Positions 55,912 to 64,000 of a stretch of 64,000 nt of DNA are shown here, piece after piece. Source of the DNA: Rikenella microfusus (GTDB taxonomy: Bacteria; Bacteroidota; Bacteroidia; Bacteroidales; Tenuifilaceae); assembly GCA_020722565.1 (NCBI GenBank), contig DYKO01000012.1, positions 1-64,000 of the forward strand. The letters are read 5' to 3'. Within the stretch, counting starts at the first letter, position 1, and every line of letters starts with the position of its first letter. Made by a program: the position numbers and the translations under genes. The notes below the pieces were generated by a model. It saw only the letters and a list, made by a program, of their open reading frames with translations, did no database searches and had not been told where the DNA came from.

Positions 55912-57600
55912 ATGGAAGCAATAAAACTACTGATATTTTTTACAGCGCTTCCACTGATATTGCTATCACAGGATAGGATAACCGGTCTAAATTTTGCCAC
56001 CCGTTCGGAGGTAATTGCCCGAAATGGTATGGCTTGTACAAGTCAGCCACTGGCAACACAGGTGGCTATTGATATACTCAAACAGGGTGGTTCAGCCGTT
56101 GACGCCGCCATAGCAGCCAATGCCATGCTTGGGCTTGTTGAACTCACCGGTAGCGGTATTGGAGTCGATTTGTTTGCTATTGTATGGGATGCTAAAACCA
56201 GAAAACTTTACGGGCTCAATGCCAGCGGACGTTCCCCTAAAACGCTCACTTTGGAGCATTTTAGAGAAAAAGGTATTAAGCGAATACCTGCATTTGGCCC
56301 ATTGCCAGTATCGGTGCCGGGCTGTGTTGACGGCTGGTTTGAGCTGCATAAAAAACTTGGGAAACTTTCAATGAAGCAAATTCTTAGCCCAGCCATTGGT
56401 TATGCTCGGGAGGGATGTCCTGTATCGGAACTCATAGCATACTACTGGCAGCGCAACGCTGAGCGAATCAAACAGTTCGAGGGTTTTGCAGATGTGTTTA
56501 TGCCTAATGGTAAAGCACCTGCAAAGGGCGAAATTTTCCGGAATCCTTTCCTTGCCAACACCTATGATTTAATTGCCACTAAGGGACGCAATGAATTTTA
56601 TAAGGGATCGATAGCCCGTACTATCGATGAATACATGAAACGCAATGGAGGTTTCCTATCGTACGACGATATGGCCTCGCATAAGTCCGAATGGGTGGAT
56701 CCGGTTTCAACAACCTACAGGGGTTATGATATCTGGGAGCTTCCACGCAACGGTCAGGGTATAGCCACTCTACAAATACTCAACATGATGGAGCTATTCG
56801 ACGTTAAATCGATGGGATTTGGAAGTGCCGATTACATGCATCTTTTCATTGAGGCCAAAAAACTGGCATTCGAGGATAGAGCCCGCTACTATGCCGATCC
56901 GGCATTTGTTGATATTCCCTATCATCAATTGGTATCCAAGGAGTATTCCGCTGAGCGGGTTAAACTTATTAATCCTAACCGTGCTGCACGCACCTATGAT
57001 GCCGGAGATTTAAATGTTGGAAATACCATCTACCTAACTGTAGCCGATAAGGAGGGCAACATGGTTTCACTAATCCAGAGTAACTATCGGGGAATGGGGT
57101 CTGGAATGACCCCCACGGGGTTAGGTTTTGTTCTTCAGGATAGGGGTGAACTTTTTAGCTTCGAAGATGGACATCCAAATGTTTACGCACCCAGCAAACG
57201 ACCATTCCACACCATTATCCCCGGGTTTATTACCAAAGATGGCCAGCCATGGGTTAGCTTTGGCGTAATGGGGGGTAGCATGCAGCCCCAAGGGCATACC
57301 CAAATCATTGTAAATCTTATCGATTTTGGAATGAATTTACAGGAGGCCGGCGATGCACCACGAATCATGCACGAGGGCAGTTCAGAGCCTACCGGTGAAA
57401 AAATGACCGATGGCGGAACCGTTTACCTTGAATCGGGTTTTGACTACCAAGAGATAAGAAAACTATTGGCTAAAGGCCATAGAATAGGCTTCAGCCTCGA
57501 TGGGTAGGGTGGTTACCAGGCAATTCTGTTCGATTCCCAAAACAGCGTTTACATCGGCGCATCGGAATCGCGAAAGGATGGGCAAGCCGCAGGGTATTAG
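55912..57600 (+). pseudogene. ggt: gamma-glutamyltransferase with premature stop
   Basis: The frame 55912-57507 encodes 531 residues of a GGT. It has a signal-like N-terminus, AIDILKQGGSAVDAAIAANAMLGL, and GNTIYLTVADKEGN with the self-processing Thr T372, then MGSGMTPTGLGF. TAG at 57505-57507 stops it at codon 532. Reading on in the same frame gives GGYQAILFDSQNSVY and SESRKDGQAAGY, the normal C-terminus of GGTs, up to TAG at 57598. The last 31 residues complete the small subunit, so the shortened protein is probably inactive. GGT would hydrolyse glutathione or transfer gamma-glutamyl in the periplasm. A terminator (57602-57631) follows the full-length stop, which supports this being the original end. 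Confidence 0.85.
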
Positions 57601-57601
57601 T

Positions 57602-57631
57602 AAAAAAGAGGGCAAGTGCGCCCTCTTTTTT
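57602..57631 (+). terminator. terminator of ggt
   Basis: A perfect 12-bp stem AAAAAAGAGGGC / GCCCTCTTTTTT with a 6-base loop, two bases after the full-length ggt stop. Confidence 0.88.
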
Positions 57632-57653
57632 ACTAAAATATGCATTGTAAAGT

Positions 57654-57854
57654 TTACCTGTGTATAATTGGATCGGGTTTACCATCTGGATCATTAAGAA
57701 CATAACCATTGGTTTTGGGAGCACCAAGTAGAACAACACCGCAGGCATGGGGCGATGCCATTGATGTTCCACTCAGGGTTGCGTACTTTCCGCTCTTATT
57801 GGTTGAATCTAAACCCAATATTGTCAAGCATTTAAAACTCATTTTTTGGCACAT
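57654..57854 (-). pseudogene. C-terminal remnant of an S8 (subtilase) protease
   Basis: A 66-codon minus-strand reading. Its core STNKSGKYATLSGTSMASPHACGVVLLG holds the subtilisin Ser motif GTSMASPH (57745-57770), and the end NDPDGKPDPIIHR matches the C-terminus of S8 proteases in this phylum. The Asp and His parts and all upstream sequence are missing; beyond about 57830 comes the start of the receptor pseudogene. So it is a truncated fragment, not a functional protease. Confidence 0.85.
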
Positions 57855-57898
57855 ATTTTGAAATTAGAGCAAAAAGTATAAGCAACCCAAGTTAACTT

Positions 57899-60069
57899 AT
57901 GAAAGTGAAATACTTTTTTATATCTATTTTTTAACGCTAATTGCCTATGAGATTTCTGCCCAAAAAACCACTCAGACGGTTAGAGGTATTGTAATGGATA
58001 AGAACACAAAGGCAACGCTTTTTGGCGCATCGGTGGTAATTCTCAACACGAACCCATAGGTTGGAACGGTAACCGATGAACATGGTAGATTTCATTTCGA
58101 TAATGTGCCCATTGGTCGAATTAGTCTAAGAGTTAGTTATATAGGTTATGCCGATGCAGCGATTTACAATATCAACCTGTTATCGGGTAAAGAACTGGTG
58201 CTCAACATGCAGCTTGAAGAAATGGCTATACCCGTTACAGAGGTGATAGTAAAAACCAATACCATCCAAGATCACCCTGTTAACAAGTTATTGCTTGTAA
58301 GTTCCCGCAACTTTACGGTTGAGGAAACCCAGCGATATGCCGGTAGTCGTGGCGATGTTGCTCGAATGGCTTCGAATTTTGCAGGCGTTCTAGGAGATGA
58401 TGATTTCCGAAACGATATCATTATTCGTGGCAATAGCCCGGTAGGGTTTAACAGTTTTAAAATTGGTGCCGAGGGGCCAATTTCACGTTCAAATGGTTCA
58501 TCGTTTTTAATTAATTACAGGTATTCAACACTAGGCCTATTCGAAAAATTGGGGATGAATTTTGGAACAATCGGAATTCCCTATTATCAGGATTTATCGT
58601 TTAAGCTTAACTTCCCAAAAACCCGAGTTGGCAATATATCAGTTTTTGGCCTTAGTGGTATAAGCGATATTCAGCTGTGGGACAGTAAGCGCGATACAAT
58701 TAAAGATAACATTGATTTTTATGGTGGTGAGGGATTCGATCTTACCAATGGATCCGATTTGGGAGTTGTCGGCTTTAATCATTTCTACATTATAAACCCA
58801 TCAACATATACACGCCTTACGCTCTCGTATCATGCCCACAGATATGAATCCATTCTGGACTCACTTTCCAAGGATTTAGCATCAAAATACCCTTTCTATC
58901 GCAACGATTTTATTGATAATGCGCTATTTACCAGCCTATACGTTAATCATAGGTTTAACTCAAAAAGTACATTGCGCATTGGCGCAATTGTCCGTAGGAT
59001 GGGCTACAATTTTGCCGATAGTGTATATAAGGTTTTAGATGATAGATTTTTTGTAATCCGAAACGATAAAGGGAATACATGGCTCTATCAACCCTATGCT
59101 AACTGGCAGATTAAACCGACAAACAACCTTTCCCTTAACGTATGACTGGACTATATGTATTTTGCTCTAAACCAAAACCGCTCACTTAAGCCTCGCATAG
59201 CCCTGCGCTGGGGACTAAATGCCATTAGCGCAGTAAGCCTTGGTTACGAGTTACACAGTCAGGTTGTTTCTCTTCCTTTAGTTCTAGGCAGGGTTCGATT
59301 ACCCGATAATACCTACATTCAACCCAATGCCAATCTTGGATTTATCCGTAGCCATCACTTTGTGGTTAGCTACGTTTGGCTATTGACAGCGAATACACGC
59401 CTTAAGGCAGAGGCATATTACCAACGAATTTTTGATGCTGCAGTTGATGCATCTGCTAATAATTCATACTCAATTCTAAATCAGGGAGCGAGTTTCTACA
59501 ATGAAATACCTAATTATATTAAAAGCGCTGGTACCGATAACAACTGGGGTGTTGAACTTACCATGGAACGATTCCTTACCAAGGGCCTATACTTCCTCAT
59601 AACCATGTCGATATTTGAGTCTCAGTATCGCGGCAGCGATGGAATCCTTCATAACACGGCATTTAACCAGCAACATATAACTAATGTACTGATTAGCAAG
59701 GAGTTTAACCTTTCAAATAATGAAAAATCACAAAAGTTCCTGGCAATTGATGCCAAGGTGGTTTATAGTGGGGGTAAACGAGCAACACCCTGGCATGCAT
59801 GGTATAACCCTGTTACTCAAAAATATGCTAGAATTTATGACGATAGTCAGGCTTACTCATTACAACTTAAGGATTTCTTTAAAACCGATTTAAGTATTCG
59901 ATATAAACTAAATAAAATGGGCTACACACAGGAATGGGCTATTGAGATTACCAATATGTTCAACAACAAAAATATATTTTCCGAAAAGTTTAACACCTCT
60001 ACCGGCGAGGGTAAGTACACCTATCAATTAGAAATAATGGTGATTCCACAGTATCGAATAATCTTTTAG
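57899..60069 (+). pseudogene. TonB-dependent receptor-like outer-membrane protein, multiply disrupted
   Basis: Read through its lesions it is a CarboxypepD_reg-plug-barrel receptor: signal peptide, TVRGIVMDKNTKATLFGASVVIL, then FTVEETQRYAGSRGDVARMASNFAGV (plug start), and barrel strands to the terminal QYRIIF. Lesions: a T-run at 57927-57932 one base short, giving TAA at 57932; TAG at 58057-58059 in the regulatory domain; TGA at 59143-59145 between two in-frame barrel halves; and an in-frame gap near 58438-58444 where RGNSP joins VGFNSFKIGAEGPIS directly, skipping roughly 80-100 residues of plug and first strand present in relatives I know. It would have imported a ligand using TonB energy. 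Confidence 0.9.
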
Positions 60070-60357
60070 GTGTGATGCAAAGGTGATTTTCATTTCGGAG
60101 CTAAAACCAAAAAATGTCCTAAAAACTAAACATTAAGGTTTAAAAACGCTCTTTAACGTCAAAGTCCCATGATTAATTTTATCGACTTAATAGTTGATAG
60201 CTCAATAGAGCCCTGATAATTTTCCTTTCGATTTCCTAAAAAAATCATCAGTGAATATTCGAGAAATTACAAGTTCGTCTAAAGTCTCAAGGATAACGAA
60301 AATTATGCCAGCTATGGCCAAGTAAAATCGTTATACTGAATAGCCCCCATGGAATTA
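60070..60357. other. 288-base spacer, nothing recognisable
   Basis: No gene, promoter or hairpin stands out between the converging receptor pseudogene and the DPP III gene. Confidence 0.35.
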
Positions 60358-62376
60358 CTAGTTATATAAAGGCAGATATGAATATTTTTTTGAATATTCC
60401 ATCATTTGCTCAACGTAGCTACTGGGGTACTCAACTTTGGCATCAACTACACTATCACCTTGAATAATCGGGACAATAAGCGGATTAACAAATCCGCCGT
60501 AGGGTGCAATGTTTAACTTAGCAAACCTTTCGAGAAGCTGTTTGTGTAAATCATAATCAACTTTAACGGCATAGGTTTCAACCAAAGATTTTCCTGCCTC
60601 AAAATCACCTGTTGATTTTACGCGTTGGATTTCCCTAAGTAATTGGCCAAAAAGTTGACGTAACTTCTCATAATCGTTAACCACAAAGTAAGTTTTACCC
60701 TCTCGCTCCATACGCTCAATTATGTTATCTGCCCTACCCTGTTCATAACACCATTTTGCTATAAGTTGACGGTTACGCATATGGGCTTGTTCTATGTTCT
60801 TGCCCAACTCAACACGTGTGAGCTGAGTCATCAGTCCATTTCGTATATAATTAGAGTACTGAACTCTAGCCACATCAAGGCTAGGCATTAGTCCTAGTTC
60901 CACCATTTTGGGATCCATAATGTAGTAAAGCGCAAATAAATCGGCACGAGCTTCTTCGAGTGGCGATCCGTAATTCTTGAGTTCATCGCCCTTAACCCCC
61001 TCAGCCAACTGTCCGGAACCATGTCCAAGACACTCGTGCAGATCGGTATGGATGCTACTGGCCAGATAACCATACCTCTTATTTAAATCCACCTCTTCCT
61101 CGGACCAGGCAAATTCTTCAAGAAAGCCATTGCCAAGGGCAGCCTGATCGTAGGCATAGGTAATATTATCCATAGTAACCGATTTGGAACCATGAACCTT
61201 TCTAATCCAGTCGGCATTGGGTAGGTTTATACCTATGGGAGTTGAGGGATAGCAATCGCCCCCAAGCTGGGCAACAGTTATAACCTTTGCCGTAACTCCC
61301 CGAACCTCCTTTTTCTTGAACCTATCATCAATAGGTGAATGATCCTCGAACCACTGAGCATTATTACTAATGATACGAGTTCGGCGAGTTGCTTCCTCAT
61401 CACGGAAGTTAACCACCGATTCCCAGCTAGCTTTGTAACCTAATGGATCGCCATAGGTTTCGATAAAACCATTTACAAAATCGACCCTTGATTGCAAATC
61501 GTTTACCCATAAAATATTGTACTCATCAAACTTTCTTAAATCGCCTGTTTTGTAGTACTCAATCAATTTTTCAATGATTTTTTGTTGCTGCTCGTTTTCG
61601 GCAAGAGCTGCTGCCTTTTCAAGCAAAAAAACAATTCGCTCTATTGCTTTACCATACATGCCACCGATGCACCATACCTTTTCAAACAATTTGCCATTTT
61701 CTTTAACTAACTTCGAATTTAGACCATAAGAAATTGGCGTTGAATCGGTTGGATTAGCCATATCTGCATAAAAACGCTCGGCCTCAATCTGAGTAACCCC
61801 TTCGTAATAGTTGCAAGCCGATTGAACAACCATGTCAATACCTGCATCCTGATTCACCCGTTTAGGTGCAATAGTAGGATCAACTATAATAGGTATATAA
61901 ATTTCCTTTATGCGCTCTTTCCCGCCTAATAGGCTGCTAAAAAATTTATCGGGGGTAAGGTTTATGAGTTCTGTTAGGTATTCGGTGCTGAAACCGGGTA
62001 ATATCTTATCGCTTGAGTAGTGGTGATGAATGCCATTGGAAAACCACACCCGTTTCAAGTAAATCATAAATTGCTCCCACTGCTCACCGCTTCGTTCACC
62101 TGTGTATCCGGAATATATTCCCTCAATTATCGAACGGATTGCAAGATTATGCTTATAGTTCTGATCCCAAATAATATCGCGACCGCACTTGGCAGCTTCG
62201 CTTAAGTAGTATATCAGCACGCGTTGCTGCGGCGATAGCTGTTCAAAGCCAGGGATCCGGTAACGCATTATACGTATATCAGCAAACTGATCGATTTGCC
62301 ACTTAAAATCATCCTCCTTATCCTTGCAGCCATGCAGAGCCAATGTAACCATTAGTAATGTCATTATTTGTTGCAT
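60358..62376 (-). CDS. dipeptidyl-peptidase III (family M49), lipoprotein-type start
   Basis: A 672-residue zinc exopeptidase. The M49 motif is H447-ECLGH-452, the Cys variant known from the Bacteroides thetaiotaomicron DPP III, and EEARAD later supplies the third ligand. It removes dipeptides from the N-terminus of oligopeptides. The N-terminus (MTLLMVTLALHGC, Cys at 17) looks like a lipoprotein signal, so it is probably membrane-anchored in the periplasm or on the outer membrane. Some databases give M49 proteins unrelated names. The first gene of a possible unit with the next one (11-base gap) is the downstream neighbour at 62388. Confidence 0.92.
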   Translation of the reverse strand: MQQIMTLLMVTLALHGCKDKEDDFKWQIDQFADIRIMRYRIPGFEQLSPQQRVLIYYLSEAAKCGRDIIWDQNYKHNLAIRSIIEGIYSGYTGERSGEQWEQFMIYLKRVWFSNGIHHHYSSDKILPGFSTEYLTELINLTPDKFFSSLLGGKERIKEIYIPIIVDPTIAPKRVNQDAGIDMVVQSACNYYEGVTQIEAERFYADMANPTDSTPISYGLNSKLVKENGKLFEKVWCIGGMYGKAIERIVFLLEKAAALAENEQQQKIIEKLIEYYKTGDLRKFDEYNILWVNDLQSRVDFVNGFIETYGDPLGYKASWESVVNFRDEEATRRTRIISNNAQWFEDHSPIDDRFKKKEVRGVTAKVITVAQLGGDCYPSTPIGINLPNADWIRKVHGSKSVTMDNITYAYDQAALGNGFLEEFAWSEEEVDLNKRYGYLASSIHTDLHECLGHGSGQLAEGVKGDELKNYGSPLEEARADLFALYYIMDPKMVELGLMPSLDVARVQYSNYIRNGLMTQLTRVELGKNIEQAHMRNRQLIAKWCYEQGRADNIIERMEREGKTYFVVNDYEKLRQLFGQLLREIQRVKSTGDFEAGKSLVETYAVKVDYDLHKQLLERFAKLNIAPYGGFVNPLIVPIIQGDSVVDAKVEYPSSYVEQMMEYSKKYSYLPLYN

Positions 62377-62387
62377 TTTAAACAGTT

Positions 62388-63293
62388 TTATTCCTTGATA
62401 GTTGAGGGGCGATATAAAAATCCGGGGTCCTTGATTTCCTCGGGAGCCCAGGTGGGTTTAGCTTTTGGACGATTCGGATTTCGTAAGTCGAGATCTCTAA
62501 CATACATCCATTTTATTCCATCAAACTTAAATCCATCGAATGAACCATCGGGACCGTAGTACTGAAAATCTCCTGTAAATTCAGGACTCGACGGTGATAG
62601 ATGGTCAAATACCAGCATTTTTCTATCATCAAGAAACTTTAGCACTATTGATGCTCTGGTATTAAATTCAAATACTATGCGTGAAAGGTTATATTTACCA
62701 TCTACATTAAAAATGGGGAAACCGAAAATTGGGTTATCGTCATTATCAAAAGTTAGCACCTCTACTATTTTCTTTGATGTAAATAAATTGTTGAAATCGA
62801 ACCCAAGAAGTAAGTAAACTTTTTGTCCCCCAACGGTAAACTCGGTAAGTTGATAGTAAAGGGCAGCCATCCAGATATTGGCGTTTAACTGTTCGTTTTT
62901 CGGGTCTTTTATCTTGTCCCTTCCATCCCTAAGCTCCACAAGTTTTATTTTATTAGACCCAGTTTTAACCTGCATCAATCCAAAATAGTTTTGATATCCT
63001 CCAGGCTGTGGTATATTCCATGTAAAAATCCTAAACTTGTCATCGGATGACCGCAGCTTTCCAATGTACAGCGAATCAAATGGGTAGCTATACGAATCCC
63101 TATGGCCCAAGACTATTTTTAGTGAATCGTAAAAAATCGTATTTAACGAATCGCGGCGGGAATAAGATGTTTCTGATTGAATTCTTTTAAAAAGATCATC
63201 TAAAACCTTTTCTTCGAACAAATTGACACTCTGAGCAAACAATAGATGTGAAAGACCAAAAAGAAACCCCATCAACCCAATACGCCTTACCAT
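62388..63293 (-). CDS. exported protein of unknown function
   Basis: A 301-residue protein with a signal peptide (FLFGLSHLLFAQS, cleaved near residue 21) and a mixed alpha/beta body rich in Asp and aromatic residues (FRIFTWNIPQPGGYQNYFGLMQVK, KVYLLLGFDFNNLFTSK, MLVFDHLSPSSPEFTGDFQYYGPDGSFDGFKF). No known motif. Arranged after the class III aminotransferase (12-base gap) and before DPP III (11-base gap) in the same direction, so probably co-transcribed with both. Confidence 0.75.
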   Translation of the reverse strand: MVRRIGLMGFLFGLSHLLFAQSVNLFEEKVLDDLFKRIQSETSYSRRDSLNTIFYDSLKIVLGHRDSYSYPFDSLYIGKLRSSDDKFRIFTWNIPQPGGYQNYFGLMQVKTGSNKIKLVELRDGRDKIKDPKNEQLNANIWMAALYYQLTEFTVGGQKVYLLLGFDFNNLFTSKKIVEVLTFDNDDNPIFGFPIFNVDGKYNLSRIVFEFNTRASIVLKFLDDRKMLVFDHLSPSSPEFTGDFQYYGPDGSFDGFKFDGIKWMYVRDLDLRNPNRPKAKPTWAPEEIKDPGFLYRPSTIKE

Positions 63294-63305
63294 ACTAAAA
63301 AAATG

Positions 63306-64000
63306 TTACGAAATGCTGTTTAAACCCTCTAAAATTAAACCTGCGGCGGTACGGCACTCCTCCTCAGTAATGGTGAGCGGAGGGGCAATGCGAACCGCAG
63401 TATTGCAGAACAAAAACCAGTCCACAATAAAACCGTGAGCTAAACCAAAATCGATAAGTGCTTTTACCCTATCATAGGAGCCCAGTTCAACTGCAATCAT
63501 TAGTCCTGCCTGCCTTATTTCCAATACTTTAGGATGATTTTTAAGAACATCAACAAAGATTTTACCCTTTGCATTTACAGTTTGAACTAAGTTGTTACTT
63601 TGTAAATACTTAAGCGAAGCCAGCGCTGCAGCGCATGAAACCGGGTGTCCACCAAAAGTTGTAATGTGTCCCAAAATTGGATTTTGGGTTAATGAGTCCA
63701 TAATGGCTTTTGACGATATAAAGGCACCAAGTGGCATTCCCCCACCCAGTGCTTTTGCCAGCAAAAGAATATCAGGGATAATTCCAAATTGCTCAAAAGC
63801 AAATAGGGTTCCTGTGCGCCCCATTCCGGTTTGAATCTCATCAAAAATTAGAAGCGCTCCTGTTTCCGAACATCTATCCCTTAGCGCACGGATGTATTCC
63901 ACATCGGGAATGCGAATGCCGGCTTCGCCTTGAATGGGCTCAATTACCACACATGCGGTTTTGGTTGTAATTCTATCTAACTCATCCTTATTATTAAAGG
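63306..64000 (-). CDS. class III aminotransferase, partial (5' end outside window)
   Basis: The C-terminal 230 or so residues of a fold-type I class III aminotransferase (acetylornithine/ornithine or 4-aminobutyrate group). EPIQGEAG and LLIFDEIQTGMGRTG are present, and the Schiff-base Lys is in LLAKALGGGMPLGAF, with FGGHPVSCAAALA following. The frame is open to the window edge, with an internal GTG not the start. Which amine it uses cannot be told from this part. It probably leads the operon with the unknown exported protein and DPP III. Confidence 0.9.
   Translation of the reverse strand, partial: FNNKDELDRITTKTACVVIEPIQGEAGIRIPDVEYIRALRDRCSETGALLIFDEIQTGMGRTGTLFAFEQFGIIPDILLLAKALGGGMPLGAFISSKAIMDSLTQNPILGHITTFGGHPVSCAAALASLKYLQSNNLVQTVNAKGKIFVDVLKNHPKVLEIRQAGLMIAVELGSYDRVKALIDFGLAHGFIVDWFLFCNTAVRIAPPLTITEEECRTAAGLILEGLNSIS

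Noticed and set aside
57505..57507. Programmed read-through or recoding of TAG in ggt
   Set aside because: Neighbouring genes end normally with TAG and the nearby damaged genes contain TAA, TAG and TGA alike, which fits decay, not recoding.
57491..57772. A 93-codon minus-strand gene over the end of ggt
   Set aside because: It runs antisense through the ggt end and terminator, and overlaps the subtilase fragment in another frame; a shadow.
58105..60069. Two separate genes (58105-59145 and 59155-60069)
   Set aside because: They are in the same frame, separated only by one TGA and nine bases, and are adjoining parts of one receptor barrel.
1..64000. CRISPR arrays, insertion sequences or phage genes
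   Set aside because: No regularly spaced repeats, transposase or integrase motifs, or terminal inverted repeats were seen on either strand.

Overview
The window looks like chromosome of a Bacteroidota bacterium (Bacteroidales/Marinilabiliales-like). Pointers are A+T-rich spacers, several TAnnTTTG promoter boxes close to start codons, a secreted protein with a type IX secretion (T9SS) C-terminal sorting domain, a TonB-dependent receptor with an N-terminal carboxypeptidase-regulatory domain, a DPP III with the Bacteroides-type HECLGH motif, and family-specific proteins such as the DUF3822 protein. It is mostly ordinary housekeeping and envelope DNA: no CRISPR array, rRNA, prophage or recognisable insertion sequence was seen.

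Layout. 0.3-5 kb: outer-membrane barrel protein, a membrane-anchored GT51 glycosyltransferase with a long AsmA-like N-terminal part, an MBL-fold hydrolase and a PPP phosphatase. 5-8 kb: a wrecked ttcA gene, then a two-gene unit of a HAMP receptor and a TrkH potassium channel. 8.2-10.3 kb: ECF sigma, zinc-finger anti-sigma and two Spy/CpxP-like genes. 11.2-15.8 kb: tRNA-Asp, rsmD with its DUF3822 partner, a RecD-like helicase, an outer-membrane protein. 16-25 kb: two methyl-accepting receptors flanking ppa, murB, a glycosyltransferase, a nitroreductase and an NAD(P)-binding protein. 25.7-28.7 kb: ung, two unknowns, an Fe-alcohol dehydrogenase. 28.8-32.8 kb: an aminotransferase plus four-subunit 2-oxoacid:ferredoxin oxidoreductase operon. 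33-37 kb: T9SS cargo protein and a trans-sulfuration enzyme. 37.4-40.2 kb: nucleoid-associated protein, then a PerR-like regulator / Dps-like thioferritin / peroxiredoxin operon. 40.3-46.2 kb: speB, htpG, a membrane-tethered pseudo-receiver, a conserved unknown. 46.3-50.4 kb: sucA-sucB. 50.4-64 kb: an output-less Cache-HAMP-GAF-PAS sensor, an M16 protease, a decaying stretch (ggt with a nonsense codon, a subtilase fragment, a TonB receptor with at least four lesions), DPP III, an unknown exported protein, and a class III aminotransferase cut by the window end.

Themes. Central metabolism carries both an NAD-linked 2-oxoglutarate dehydrogenase (E1 and E2) and a ferredoxin-linked 2-oxoacid oxidoreductase, and there is a peroxide-defence operon, suggesting life at shifting oxygen levels. 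Signal transduction is unusually rich in sensors with no visible output domain. Both chemoreceptors end in an aromatic pentapeptide like the CheR tether of enterobacterial receptors. The clearest unusual feature is gene decay: four disrupted genes, three of them contiguous at 55.9-60.1 kb in a neighbourhood devoted to peptide breakdown and uptake. I found no convincing new multi-gene defence or mobile system. The best leads are the pseudo-receiver, the receptor/TrkH pair and the AsmA-GT51 fusion.
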